This document shows positions 22,800 to 34,063 of a stretch of 64,000 nt of DNA, in pieces (the stretch's first letter is position 1; the number at the start of each line of letters is the position of its first letter). A program made the translations under genes and the position numbers. The stretch comes from Cymbidium sinense (Eukaryota; Streptophyta; Magnoliopsida; Asparagales; Orchidaceae): positions 27,528,450-27,592,449 of the forward strand of contig CM038214.1 of assembly GCA_021442155.1 (NCBI GenBank), given 5' to 3'. A model generated the notes under the pieces. It was given only the letters and a program-made list of their open reading frames with translations, made no database searches and had not been told where the DNA came from.

Positions 22800-25700
22800 A
22801 AGATGATACTGTCTAATCTCACACCCAAGTTTGCAAGACAGCATTACCTTCACGCCAAACATGAGTGATGGTAAAATTGAGAGAGAAGAGCCCTAGTTTT
22901 TGAGGAGGTAGTACAAACAAGCATTGCTCATATTGGTAGAAGTCAAAAGGTCATCAAGAGAAGAGCCACCTCTATCCAAATATTGAGCCGACCATTTTGA
23001 TGGCAAATTTCTAGAGCTTCGTGGACTGCCATAAGCTCAGTATAAGGGACAAGTGGTGGAAATAAGGGATAAGCAAATGCACATAGGACTATACCCTTAG
23101 AATGAAAATGCCTCCACAACTAGAGCCATTATGAGAGAGAGCCATCAATATTAATTTTAATAATATGATCAAGAGGTTTTTCCAAAAACCATTCTATCAT
23201 TTTGATAGTAAGGTCGTCTGAAGGTTGAGGCCCGCTTATTATTATAGATTTACAACCTTTAAAATGTTTGTGATGAATTAAATTGGCTTTAAACAAGTCA
23301 CAAATTTTATTTTAGTTCTAGCAATAATCCTCATGTGATTCATACAAAATGATGTTTATTTTCATTTCCCATCCATATGAACCAAATAAGAGTAATGGCG
23401 ATTATGATTTTAATATGACCTTTAATTGCATTGTCAAAGTAAACTTCAAGAAGTTGATATAAAGTAAAAGAACAATTAAAATTGACAAGTGTTGAATAAA
23501 TCGTCATACCAAATCCAAATTTTAGAGGCAATAGCCCATTAACAAAACATGGTTAACATTCTCAATATGTGAACAACATTGACATTTAGAGGGTAAATAA
23601 AACCCTTTACCCCACAACAAAGAGTCAACAGAATAAAGTTTTTAGATACCAAGTTAGAACGTAAGAAGTAGAGGGGATATTGTTATTCCAAATTTTGGAG
23701 AACATAATAGAAGAATCGAGTGTCTTTAGTGTGAAGCCACACATTTTAAGGTTGAAATCCCATTATGAGATAGCTTAAAGATAACTGATCATAATTGTTA
23801 GAGTGATAGGAATATTAGTAATCATATTTAGAAAGTGGAAGGAATAATCAAGAATCTTACTAGTGTTCCACTTGTGGTTTTGCCGAATGAATTAACTAAT
23901 AGCAAGTGGAGTGAGTGTAGTAAGTCATCAATGGATCCACAACCACTCAGCTTGTCTTGCCAAAAGAAGGAATTGCCGAGTTTATGCCCCAAAAAATTAA
24001 GGATTCTGCATCCCATTTGACGTAACAAAGTCTTCTCCACATAAGAGAATCACGATTTAAAGGGACAAATGAGAGGATGTTTACCCCGCAATATTTAGAA
24101 GTCATGAAATTTGCCCAAAGACTATTTGCTCCTAAAATTCCACCAAAGTTTGTGGAGAAGGCATTGATAACTTCTTTGATGGATTTACATCCCACCCCCC
24201 TCTTCAAGAGTACCACAACTTTTAGACCAAGATGACTAGTGCATTCTTGAGGAGGTATTGGTTCCCCAAAAAAATTTGTTTAAGAGACACTCAATTCTAT
24301 TGATGGTAGAGTTGGTAGGCACAATGGTTTGAAGAAGGTATATAGGCATGGAATTTAGAGTGCTCTTGATCAAGGTAAGCCTACCACCGAAAGAGAGTAA
24401 ATGAAATTCTCAAGCCAAGATTTTGTTAGAAATTTTTTGAATTAGATCATCAAAAAGGTGTGATCTTTTTTGTCCTTTAAAAAGCGGAGCCCCAAGGTAA
24501 TTAAGAGGTAGTTGATTTTGCTTAAAGTTAATTGATATTTGGTTAAGTCTATTAGAAGGAATCTTAGTTGAAGGAATAAAGCGCATTTTCCTTCATTAAG
24601 AAAAAGACCACTAACTTTACCAAAATCATTTAGAGGTTCTTAATGGTTTTAACATGTTGAAGGGAGCCGCTGTAAGATAAATGAAATCATCTGCAAAGCT
24701 AAGATGAGAAATAGGGAAACCTCCATGAGTTTTAAAAGACATATTAGGATTACAAAAAAGATCGTTAAGGCTTGACGTATTCAATAGCGATGATAAAAAA
24801 GAAAAGGTGATAAGGGGTCACCTTGCCTCAAACCATGGCTAGAAGGAAAGAAACCTATGGACTCACCATTCATGATAACCAAAACCATACATTCATGATA
24901 CACCTTTTATAATCCGTAAAACTATCGAAAACCAAATAAATTCGATTTGAAAGAGAAAATCCCATGAGAGATTGTCAAAGGCTTTAGCGATGTCAAGTTT
25001 GAATAGGATGTTGCCTCCTCTAGAAGGGACATCAATGTCATGAACCAGCTTGAGCAAGAAGAATATTATCCGATATTGCAGGTTTAACAAAACCAATTTG
25101 GTTTGGGAGAGATGATTTTAGGAAGCAAAGGGCTCCTTATTATTTATTAATTTAGCAATGAGTTTTTGAAAAAAGGTGCAAAGACTAATCTCTAAAATCG
25201 CCCCAAGATTCAGGATTATTAGTTTTGGAAATAAGGACAATAGAAGTGCTTGAAAAGTATTTTGGAATAGGATTGCCATCAAAGAAATCAATAACATCAA
25301 TTAGGATTTTAATAAATGGCCAATAATGTCAAAGAAGTGGGTCGATAAAGGTGGCACAAGTCGTTGTTCATGTTCTTAAGAGTATTACTAATCTCCTTCT
25401 GAAGGACACATAGTGAGTAAATGATTATCCTCACGTTTAATCATAGAAGGGATAAGATGGGTGTTTGATAAAGTTCCCAACAACAGAAATTTAATAAAGT
25501 TTGGAAATGATGGATGATAATCCTAATATCATATCTGCTATCCATTCACCATTAGAGTTCTTAATTTTCTTAATCGAGTTTAAGGCTTTCCGCTTTATTA
25601 CAAATGGCATGAAAACACGGTGTTTCCACCATCAATATGTTTGCTTGCGCTTTTGATGCCAATAGGTTTCTTCCATGTTTTGATAATTAACCAAGTTATT

Positions 25701-26640
25701 CTTGGCAATGTTCAACTCCTCAAGTTTCTGGGATCGCTTGAGATGACCTCTTCAAGAGAGAAAACCTCTTGTTCCATAGCTTTAAGATTTGTGAAAAGGT
25801 TTTAAAATGTGTTTCCAGAATTGAGATTTTGTTTAAGTCTTTGAGCTTAAGCCAAAGATGAGTCATACCTTTAACATAATTATCCGAGAAAATAGGGGCC
25901 ATCCAATTAGTGAGAGCGACATTGATGAAGTCACTATGTTGGGTCCACATATTTTGAAATCAAAAGAGGGAGTAGACGGGTTAGGGGATTTTGAAGGAAA
26001 TCAAAAGAGGAGCATGGTCGACAAAGTTCTCAAATGCTCAACAATGGTAGAGCCACCGATTGATCCAAAGAGAATTAAAGAGGGTCCTATCAAGACGCGC
26101 CAAAGTCTAGAGTTGTGCCACGGAAGTTAGACCCAAGAAACCAATGTCGCATCGATTGCAATCAAGGATCATATTTGAGAAGTCCTCCATGGAATGAAGG
26201 TTAGGAGAACATCCTCCCCTTCTTTCCGAACTAGCTATGATAGTATTGAAATCACCTCCAACCAACCAGGAAGGTTAGCGAGGAAGTGAAGCGTAAGTGA
26301 TTCCAAAGGATGTTCCTACCACTCTATTACAAGAAGCATAGATAAAGAGCCAAAAGCCGATAAGTCACCTAAGGAGATTTTGACATTAACCAATTGGTCA
26401 AGATCATCAATGATGGAAATGGTGATGGAGTTGTGCCAAAAGCACCAAATTTTATTATTAAGATTGAAGAAGAAATTATGAAAACCAAGGGATCTAGCAA
26501 AAAGCAATCTTAGAAGAATTAATGAAAGGTTCAATAAGAACAAGTAACGATATTATGAAAACAAAGACTCTAACACGATTCATGTGTGAAGAGACCCACA
26601 ACCGATATTCCAAATAAGAAAATTAATCATAAGGGGACAA
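22800..26640 (-). pseudogene. LINE C ORF2 (endonuclease, reverse transcriptase, RNase H), broken
   Basis: ORF2 nicks target DNA and reverse transcribes the element RNA. Minus-strand motifs in order: LIWNI at about 26,620; VLIEPF near 26,530; intact VGGDFN near 26,250; FVDHAPLL near 26,010 (consensus SDH, with DH kept). Reverse transcriptase motif A, FKLDIAKAFDNLSWDFL, lies at about 24,950-25,003 with its catalytic Asp. FADD follows intact at 24,686-24,697. The connection/zinc-finger part is at 24,216-23,830. An RNase H start (INIDGSLS) is near 23,150 and its Glu motif (ELMAVHEALEI) near 23,010-23,040. Motifs fall in different frames with stops between them, so no full protein is possible. Confidence 0.85.
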
Positions 26641-26899
26641 CCAAAAGGGAAAAGGAAAAATTAAAGGAAAGAGAGGAGAAAATGATGACACATTACTTGT
26701 GTGGGTGGAAGAAGAGCAGTGGTTCTAGTGAGGTTATTATTAGAAAATTTTACTTTGTAGGGTTTTTGTGTTTAACAATTTGAAAGGGTCTATCTAATCC
26801 AAATTATCTCATCGAAAAGTGATTGATTTTTGGGTTCCAATAGTAGAAGAATCTATCAATGTATTAGAAGAGGGATTTCACCTTGATCGGATGAAAGAG

Positions 26900-28020
26900 A
26901 AAATTCAATTGATTATCACTCAAGGGAAATAGATGGGGAAGTCACCATTCGTAATACAAATATCTTTGTCCATATGTTCGAGGCCATATCATTTGGTCCA
27001 ATATATGATTCCTATTCAAATTATTTAATTGGTGTCCAATATAAGGCTACCATTCAGATTTTCAAGAGGATTTAAAGGAAAAAGAACTATCAAACCGTGA
27101 CATTACTAGGGGTGAGGTTAGGTAAATTGGCATTGGTATCACACCCCTCAATGGCTATTTTAGTACCAAGGTCGAGTGTTTTCCACTTGACAGACGAGAG
27201 GAGGTGTAGGGAGGAGAGGTTCTTTTTAGTATTTTTAGGCACATATGCTAGAGTAGTGGTTTTCCGGTTCCATTAATGGTATTCATATTCGTGGTAAATT
27301 TTTTCGAGATTAGGATGAAGCATGAAGCATTCTCAGTGATCGTGTCGTGAATCTTGCAAGAGTGCAAAAGACAGAAAATTTTGAATTGACTTTTGACTAT
27401 ATCCAAATTTTTGGAGCCTATCCAAACCTCTTTGGGATATTTTGTGATGTCTATCTCAACGAGAATACGAAAGTGATGATGGCCTAGATCTAGTGCGCTT
27501 GGTCTATTTGGAGAGGCCTACCAAAAGGCAACAAGAAACAAAACTTGATGAGTGACATAGTGTATTAGATGTTAGGAAAAGCAAGCCAAAGAGGGACAAT
27601 GGGAGATTCCTCTTGACATCAAAGAGGAGACCATTTCAATAGCCGCATTTGACAATTATGCATGAAGTAAGAACGACGAACAAAAACTCGTGAGTAATCT
27701 AATCATTTGAGAGTTGAATAAGAATGTGACGGATCGATCACGATAGAGAAAGTACATAATTTTAAACTATGAAAGAAAGAGCAATATTATCAAGAGTTGC
27801 CTAAGGAGAATTTACCCACCAAAGGAAACTCAAGGGCTTAGCAAATTTCTCAACATCTCAACACATTAAATCCATGATAAGATGTAAATGAGATTAACCA
27901 AGATTCAAGAGATCTTACCGTGATAAAGCATCTTTGAATGATTTAATAACAAGTGCATTAGCAGGTGCAATCAAATCCAGAAAACCTATGGAGTTGGAGA
28001 GTCACAGTCGAGAGGCAGAT
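26900..28020 (-). pseudogene. LINE C ORF1 remnant
   Basis: The minus strand reads RILVEIDITKYPKEVWIGSKN at about 27,410-27,470, the conserved end of DUF4283. It is followed by a damaged zinc knuckle (CKIHDTITENASCF, near 27,310-27,350) in which the CXXC spacing has been altered. The upstream DUF4283 region up to about 28,000 is present but frameshifted. It is collinear with ORF1 of LINEs A and D. Confidence 0.65.
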
Positions 28021-28165
28021 TTCTGAGACCAGCCTCGCCATTGTGCTAATCCAAGGATGTCACATCTGGGAGCCGATACATGCCCATGAAGAGAGAGAAG
28101 CGAAGAGAACGAATCCAAGGGGAACTCAAAATCGCTAGAGGGAGGAGAGGAGAGGAGGTTTTTTG

Positions 28166-28751
28166 GCTTTGATTAGCTGGTTTAAGGTTTAGGTTTTAGG
28201 GTTTAGGTTTAGGTTGGGGTTAAGGTTTAGGGTTTAGGTTTAGGGTTAGTTGAGTTTAGGTTTAGGGTTAGTTTTAGGTTTAGGGTTTAGGTTTTGGGAT
28301 TTATTTTTTTAAAAAAAATTAATTAAACTAGCCTCTCTAGGTTTATGTAGTTTATTTTATTTTTTAATTTTATTTAGTTTATATATTTTTTATTTTTATT
28401 TAGTTTAGTTTTTATTTTTTATTTTTATTTAGGTTTTTATTTTATTTTATTTTAATCAGGTTTTGATTATATTTATTTATTTTATTATTAGGTTTTATTT
28501 AGTTTAGGTTTAGGTTTTTAGTTTTAGGGTTTAGGGTTTAGGGTTTAGGGTTTTGGGTTTAGGATTTAGGGTTTAGGTTTGTAGGTTTTAGGGTTAGGGT
28601 TTATGGTTTTAGGGCTTAGGGTTTAGGGTTTAGGGTTTAGGGTTTATGATTTAGGTTTATGGTTTCAAGTTTTTAGGATTTAGGATTTAGGGTTTAAGTT
28701 TTAATTCTAGGGTTCAGGTTGTAGTCTAGGGTTTAGGGTTTTTGGTTTTTC
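28166..28751 (+). repeat. Degenerate telomere-like array 8
   Basis: TTTAGGG-rich at both ends (28,180-28,310 and 28,510-28,740) with a short G-poor centre. No gene is seen. Confidence 0.88.
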
Positions 28752-29197
28752 TTTAAAGAGAGAACAAATTCAGATTCAACATTTCTTCTTTTCAATTTCA
28801 TCAACCAAGTAACACACCAAGTTTTATAAAACACAAGCAACAATGTGAGATAAAAAATGAGTCGATAGACCAAATCAAAACCCTAGATAACTAGAACCTC
28901 TCTGTAAAAGACAGCCCATAAGTAGTGATCGCCATTCTTCAATTTCTCTAATTCCCATCAAACCAATCTCGAGTAGGATCCACCAACATATCCCAATCTC
29001 CACCACCACCACAATTGTAACCACCATCACTCCTCCTGCCTCCATAACCAACACTACTTCGACCACCACATCCAAATCCACCAGCACCTCCTGATCCCTC
29101 ATCACCACTACAATAATGCCGCCTTTGCTTCCACTACCAAATCTAGACTGAGCCTGTTTGACGGTGATATTCTTGCCATCAAGATTCTGCCCATTCT
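28752..29197 (-). pseudogene. Glycine-rich RNA-binding protein RRM tail, Gly-rich tail and 3' UTR, module copy 5 (best preserved)
   Basis: This copy identifies the family. The minus strand from 29,197 downward reads NGQNLDGKNITVKQAQSR, then FGSGSKGG. That is the conserved end of the RRM of plant glycine-rich RNA-binding proteins (consensus NGxxLDGRxITVNxAQSR) running into the Gly-rich tail. A Gly/Tyr/Arg-rich stretch with frame slips follows, then the shared 3' UTR. RNP1 and RNP2 are absent. The 5' edge falls at the same base as in other copies, either an old exon edge or the ancestral capture point. It cannot make a working RNA-binding protein. Confidence 0.75.
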
Positions 29198-31093
29198 TAG
29201 GGTTTATGTTTATTAGGTTTTAGAGTATAGTTTTATTTTATAATTTATTTAGTTACTTTAGGTTTAAGTTTAGGGTTCGAGATTTAGGGTTAGCATTTAG
29301 GCTTTAGGCTTTAGGCTTTAATGTTTAGGGTTTCAGGTTTTATGCCTTTAGGGTATTAGGGTTTAAGGTTAGGGTTTAGGGTTTTAGGGTTTAGGGTTTA
29401 GGGTTAGGTTTTAGGGTTTATGGTTTAAGGTTTAGTGCTTAGGTTTTAGGGTTTAAGGTTTAGGGTTTATGATTTAGGGTGAGCTTAAGGTTTAGAATTA
29501 GTTTAGGGTTTAGGGTTTAAGCTTTAGGGTTTTTTAAGGTTTAGGGTTTAGGGTTTAGGGTTATGATTTAGGGTTTAAGGTAGGGTAGTGGTTTTAGGGT
29601 TGGGGTTGTTGTTGTTTTTCAGTTTTTGGTTTAGGGTTGTTTAGGTTTATGATTTTAATTAAGCAAACCCATAAGTTTAGTTTATTTAGTTTATTTATTT
29701 TATTTATTTATTTTAGTTTATTTTATTTTTATTTTTATTTAGGTTTATTTTATTTTATTTAGTTTAGTTTTATTTATTTTAGGTTTTATTTTCATTTGGT
29801 TTTATTTTAGTTTATTTTTTAGGTTTAGTTTAGGTTTATGTTTATTTATTTTTATTTTATTTTATTTTATTTTAGGTTTTATTTTTAGGTTTAGGTTTAG
29901 GTTTTATTTCATTTTTAGGTTTAGGTTTTAGGTTTATTTTAGGTTTATAGTTTAGGTTTAGGTTTATTCTAAGTTTATTTTATTTTATTTAGTTTAGGGT
30001 TTAGGTTTTAGTTTTAGGTTTTAGGTTTAGGTTTTATTTATTTTCATTTAGTTTATTTTAGTTTAGGTTTTTATTTTATTTTATGTATTTTATTTATTTT
30101 ATTTATTTTTTTTTAGTTTAGGTTTTTTTTAAATTTTTAGGTTTATTTTAGGTTTAGGTTTTAATTAGTTTATTTTATTTTATTTTAGGTTTATTTTCTT
30201 TTATTTTATGTTTAGTTTTATTTTATTTAGATTTTATTCTTGACTTTTATTTTTTAGTTTAGTTTAGGTTTTTTTTTATTTTTTTTATTTTTTTTAGGTT
30301 TAGGTTTAGGTTTTAGTTTTGGTTTTTATTTATTTTATTTTATTATTTTATTTAGGTTTAGGTTTCTTTATTTATTTCATTTTTAGGTTTTATTTAGCTT
30401 AGGTTTATGTTTTTGAGGTTTATAATTATTTTATGATTTTTAGTTTTAAGTTTAGGGTTTAGGGTTTTAATGTTTAGAGTTTAGAGTTTTGGATTGTTGG
30501 TTCAGGGTTCAGCGCGTAGGGTTAGGGTTTTTTTTTAAATTTTTTTAATGTTTCTATCCTTTTTAAATTAAGTAAACTGGTACGTTTAGGTTTATTTAGT
30601 TTATTTAGTTTGTTTTCTATTTATTTTAGTTTATTATATTTTTTAATTTTGTTTTATTTAGTTCAGTTTATTTATTTTAGTTTAGGTTTTTTATTTTAGT
30701 TTATTTTAGGTTCAACATACAGGTTTATTTTTAGTTTAGTTTAATTTTTATTTTATTTTTTAGGTTTAGGTTTTATTTTTTTATTTTTAGGTTTATGTTT
30801 AGGTTTTTATTTTTTTTTAAGGTTTAGGTTTTAGGTTTTTATTTTATGTTTATTTTTAGGTTTTTTTTTTTAGTTTAGGTTTAGTCATTATTAGTTATTT
30901 TATTTTATTTGGGTAGTTTAGTTATTTTATTTTAGGTTTAGGTTTTTTATTTATTTTAGTTTAGTTTATTTTAATTTAGGTTTAGGTTTATTTTATTTTT
31001 ATTTTAGGTTTAGATTTTATTTTTTTTAGTTTAGGTTTTATATTTTATTTATTTTTAGGTTTATTTTTTAGGTTTAAGTTTTTATTTAGTTTA
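29198..31093 (+). repeat. Degenerate telomere-like array 9
   Basis: 29,260-29,660 is TTTAGGG-rich. From about 29,660 to 31,093 it is mainly G-poor TTTTATTTTA DNA, with a TTTAGGG patch at 30,440-30,530. It runs directly into the RTE element's 3' end. No gene is seen. Confidence 0.85.
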
Positions 31094-32820
31094 AGTGGAA
31101 CTTTTCTATCACACAACAGGACAAATGCATTCCTCCACTTCAACGATCCAACTTGAATTCTACTAATAACATCTCCATCTATTTCACCATCATTTTGAAC
31201 AATAGAGCCTAAATATTTGAATCATTCTCTTATTAATAACTTGTTCACCTAATTTCCAACACTACCATAAGAACTTCTACAACTAAAATTACACTCCATA
31301 TATTTAGTTTTAGATCTACTTAAATGAAAACCTTTAGACTCTAATATTGACCTCCATAATTCAAGTTTCTCTTGGACTTCTCTAGTCTTATCAACAAGAA
31401 GAATGTCAAAGAAAAGCATACACCAAGGTACATCTTTATAAATGCTTAGTAAGAACATCCATAACTAAAGAAAGCAAAGATAAGGGCTTAAAGCGATCCT
31501 TGATGTAATCCAATTGAAATGGAAAATATTTTGTCAATCCTCCTTGTGTTTGGACAAAAGTAATGCTCTAGTATACATATCCTTAATGACTTGAATATAA
31601 CCAATATTAACTCATTTCTATTCTAGAACTCTCCAAAGAACATCTCTTGAAACTTTATCATAAGCTTTCTCTAAATCAATAAATATCATATGTAAATCCT
31701 CCTTACTTTCTCTATACTTCTCCATCAAACCTCTTAAAAAATGTATAGCATCCATAGTAGATCTACCTGGCATGAAACCAAACTGATTGTGAGAAACTTT
31801 TGTATCACATTGTAACCTATGCTGAATTACTCTCTCCCATAATTTTAATGTATGACACATTAACTTAATTCCTCTATAATTTGCACACTCTTGTGCATCA
31901 CCTTTATTCTTAAATATAGGAACCAACAAACTCTTTCTCCACTCATCTGGCATCTTTTTATTCTTTAAAATAATATTATAAAGATTTGTAAGCCAAGAAA
32001 TTCCATGATCTCCTAAACATTTCCGCACTTCTATTGGAATATCATCAAGTCCTACTACTTTTCCACATTTCATTTTCTTTAAAGCTTCTCTAACTTCATA
32101 TTTACTAATACGATTACAAAAATAAAATTTCTATTTTTTTTTAGGGTATTAAGGTTGCTAAAATCAATTGTACATTCAGATCCTTCATTGAAAAGTTTAT
32201 CAAAATATCTCATCCACCTATTTTCAATATCCTTTTCTAAGAAAAGTACTTTATTATCTTCATCCTTAATACACCTCACTTGAACTAGGTCTTTACTTTT
32301 CCTATCTCTTTGATTGGCTAACTTATACATACATCTTTCACCTTCTTTGGTATCTAATCTATTGTATAAATCACTAAAAGCTAAATTTTTTGCATCATAT
32401 ATTTCTTTCTTAGAATCTCTATAGGCCACTTTATAACTTTCCCAATTCTCCAAGTTTTTATATCTAAACCAAGTTTTATAACAATTCTTCTCATTTCTTA
32501 TCTTTTCTTGTACACTCTGACTCCACCACCTACTATTTTTATTAAAAGAAGCTTTTCCTTTCGATTCTCCAAGCACATTTTTAGCAACTTTCTTAATTTC
32601 ACTTGCTACTTTTTCTCACATAACATTAGCTTCTTTATGAACATCCCAAATTCTAAGCTCTTGTAGTTTGATCTTAAAAATATTTTTATTTGTGTTATTT
32701 AAGTATCCATATCTAATCCTAGGACAATAATTTAATTTATTTTTCCTCTTCCAATCTTTCATCTTAAAATTTAAAACTAACAATCGATGTTGGGTACTTA
32801 AACATTCACTTGAAAAAACT
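31094..32820 (-). mobile_element. RTE-type LINE, 5'-truncated
   Basis: A non-LTR retrotransposon of the plant RTE clade, different from the L1 copies around it. It contains the end of the endonuclease domain, the linker and most of the reverse transcriptase. It lacks the front of the endonuclease, so it is 5' truncated at about 32,820, where LINE D's 3' region begins. The 3' side joins telomere-like DNA near 31,094 without a clear poly(A); RTE elements often end in short tandem repeats instead. Orientation is the same as all other inserts to the left of the gap. Confidence 0.85.
31249..32812 (-). pseudogene. RTE ORF (endonuclease end, reverse transcriptase), broken
   Basis: On the minus strand, TQHRLLVLNFKMKDWKRKNK near 32,730-32,795 is the endonuclease C-terminus. 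The linker runs about 32,080-32,576 (ASFNKNSRWWSQSVQEKI). The reverse transcriptase core follows at 31,618-32,073: [72 protein letters not shown] and motif [14 protein letters not shown]. The catalytic FADD box is damaged, reading MLFFDILLVDKT near 31,390-31,420. ESKGFHLSRSKTKYMEC follows near 31,290-31,345. Stops and frameshifts separate the pieces. Confidence 0.88.
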
Positions 32821-34063
32821 AAGACCAAAAAGAAAAAACACAGGAGTTCATGTCTTCCACAATCAAACAAGAAAGGCAGCAAGGCTGTCACCCAAACTAG
32901 AAAAAGGGAAGTAGTAGCAGCCAAGAGAAGGAACCATAGGAAGAGCAGGCCAACCAACATGACACCAATGAAGTAGGAAAGAAAGGCCAAAATAGCCACC
33001 CATCCAACCAACCAAGCCATCCAAAATAACCAGCCAACCCAGCTAACCAACATAGCCGGCCAGCCAACCACCACAGCAGTAGAAAATCCAAATCAATGAA
33101 AAGACCAACAACATCCATCATGCCAAAACTACCTAAGACAACCAGGAAAATGGTAGAAGTAAACATCAGCATCCACCAAACCCAACCAAAGCATCAAAAA
33201 TTCTAATCTAGGTGAGGTGAATATCCAGCCAAAAACAAAATGGAGCAAAGACTAGTAAGACAGACTAAAAGCCATCCATCAGGAGCAACAACAATACAAT
33301 AAGAACACCACCAAAGCCAACTGCAAAAAGGAAGAGAAATATCAATGAGTGCAAGCATCATAACCATAGCCAAGTTAGGCACCAATACACCAAACCAAGT
33401 CACCAGATCCCAAAGCAAAACAACAAACTACCAAGCATCAACCATCCAACCCAAAATAATAACAAAACAAAGCTATAACCAAGAGAGGAAGACCATTATA
33501 AGAAGAGGTTGAAACCACAACCAAAAGAAATAAACCCAAACTAGCAAAACTGACAACCAAAACCCAATCCACAAAAAAGAAGAAATAATAATTAATAAAT
33601 AACCTCCACCTTATGAAATACAATCCAAAATTAAGCCACCCCGATCTGCCACCAACTGAAGTGGATAAACTAGCCAACAAAGCTAGCCAGCCAACAACCA
33701 ACAACCAACACAGCCAGCCCACCCAGCCAACTGCCATCGCAGCAAAAAAATTCAACTCAATGAAGCAACTAGCCTGTGGATATGGCAAACCCCATATAAA
33801 AAAATAGTAGCCACCACCCAAATGAAGGTCACAAAATAACCAAGCTGCAAACAATAGGGATGAAAAAAAAACCAAACACTGGAAGAAAAGATAAGAACAA
33901 CTAGGTAGCAACGACCAAGCCAACCCTAAAGCAAGAGCTCAAAACAAAACCAAACCCAAAGAGTGAAAATAAGCAAATGGCCACAACCTAAAGAGTATTT
34001 AACAAAAGGGAACCAAAAGCAATGGTTCATAAAAAACCAACAGAAAAAACCAAGCCAAGAAAA
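32821..34063 (-). other. LINE D 3' region, GGTTGG-rich on the sense strand
   Basis: The plus strand is packed with CCAACCAACC, CCAGCCAAC and CCACCAAAG words. 32,960-33,080 and 33,680-33,740 are the densest parts. The sense RNA would carry many GG pairs separated by two or three bases. Long open frames on both strands are low-complexity and not credible proteins. Confidence 0.6.

Larger units (their letters stand above)
19245..28165 (-). mobile_element. L1-type LINE copy C, near full length, degenerate
   Basis: A complete-looking non-LTR retrotransposon on the minus strand. The poly(A) appears as 13 T at 19,245-19,257, joined directly to TTAGGG. Next to it is a short GGGGAAACCCC dyad (19,258-19,268), then a long 3' region, an ORF2 remnant (endonuclease, reverse transcriptase, RNase H) and an ORF1 remnant. 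The 5' tip abuts telomere-like DNA near 28,165. Scattered frameshifts and stops show that it is dead, but several catalytic motifs survive. It is the longest copy because its 3' region is about 3.5 kb. Confidence 0.85.

Noticed and set aside
32616..33923. Minus-strand open frames of about 150-160 codons rich in Trp and Gly
   Set aside because: They come from the CCAACCAA-rich LINE D 3' region. One frame even runs across the junction into the RTE element, so it is not a real gene.
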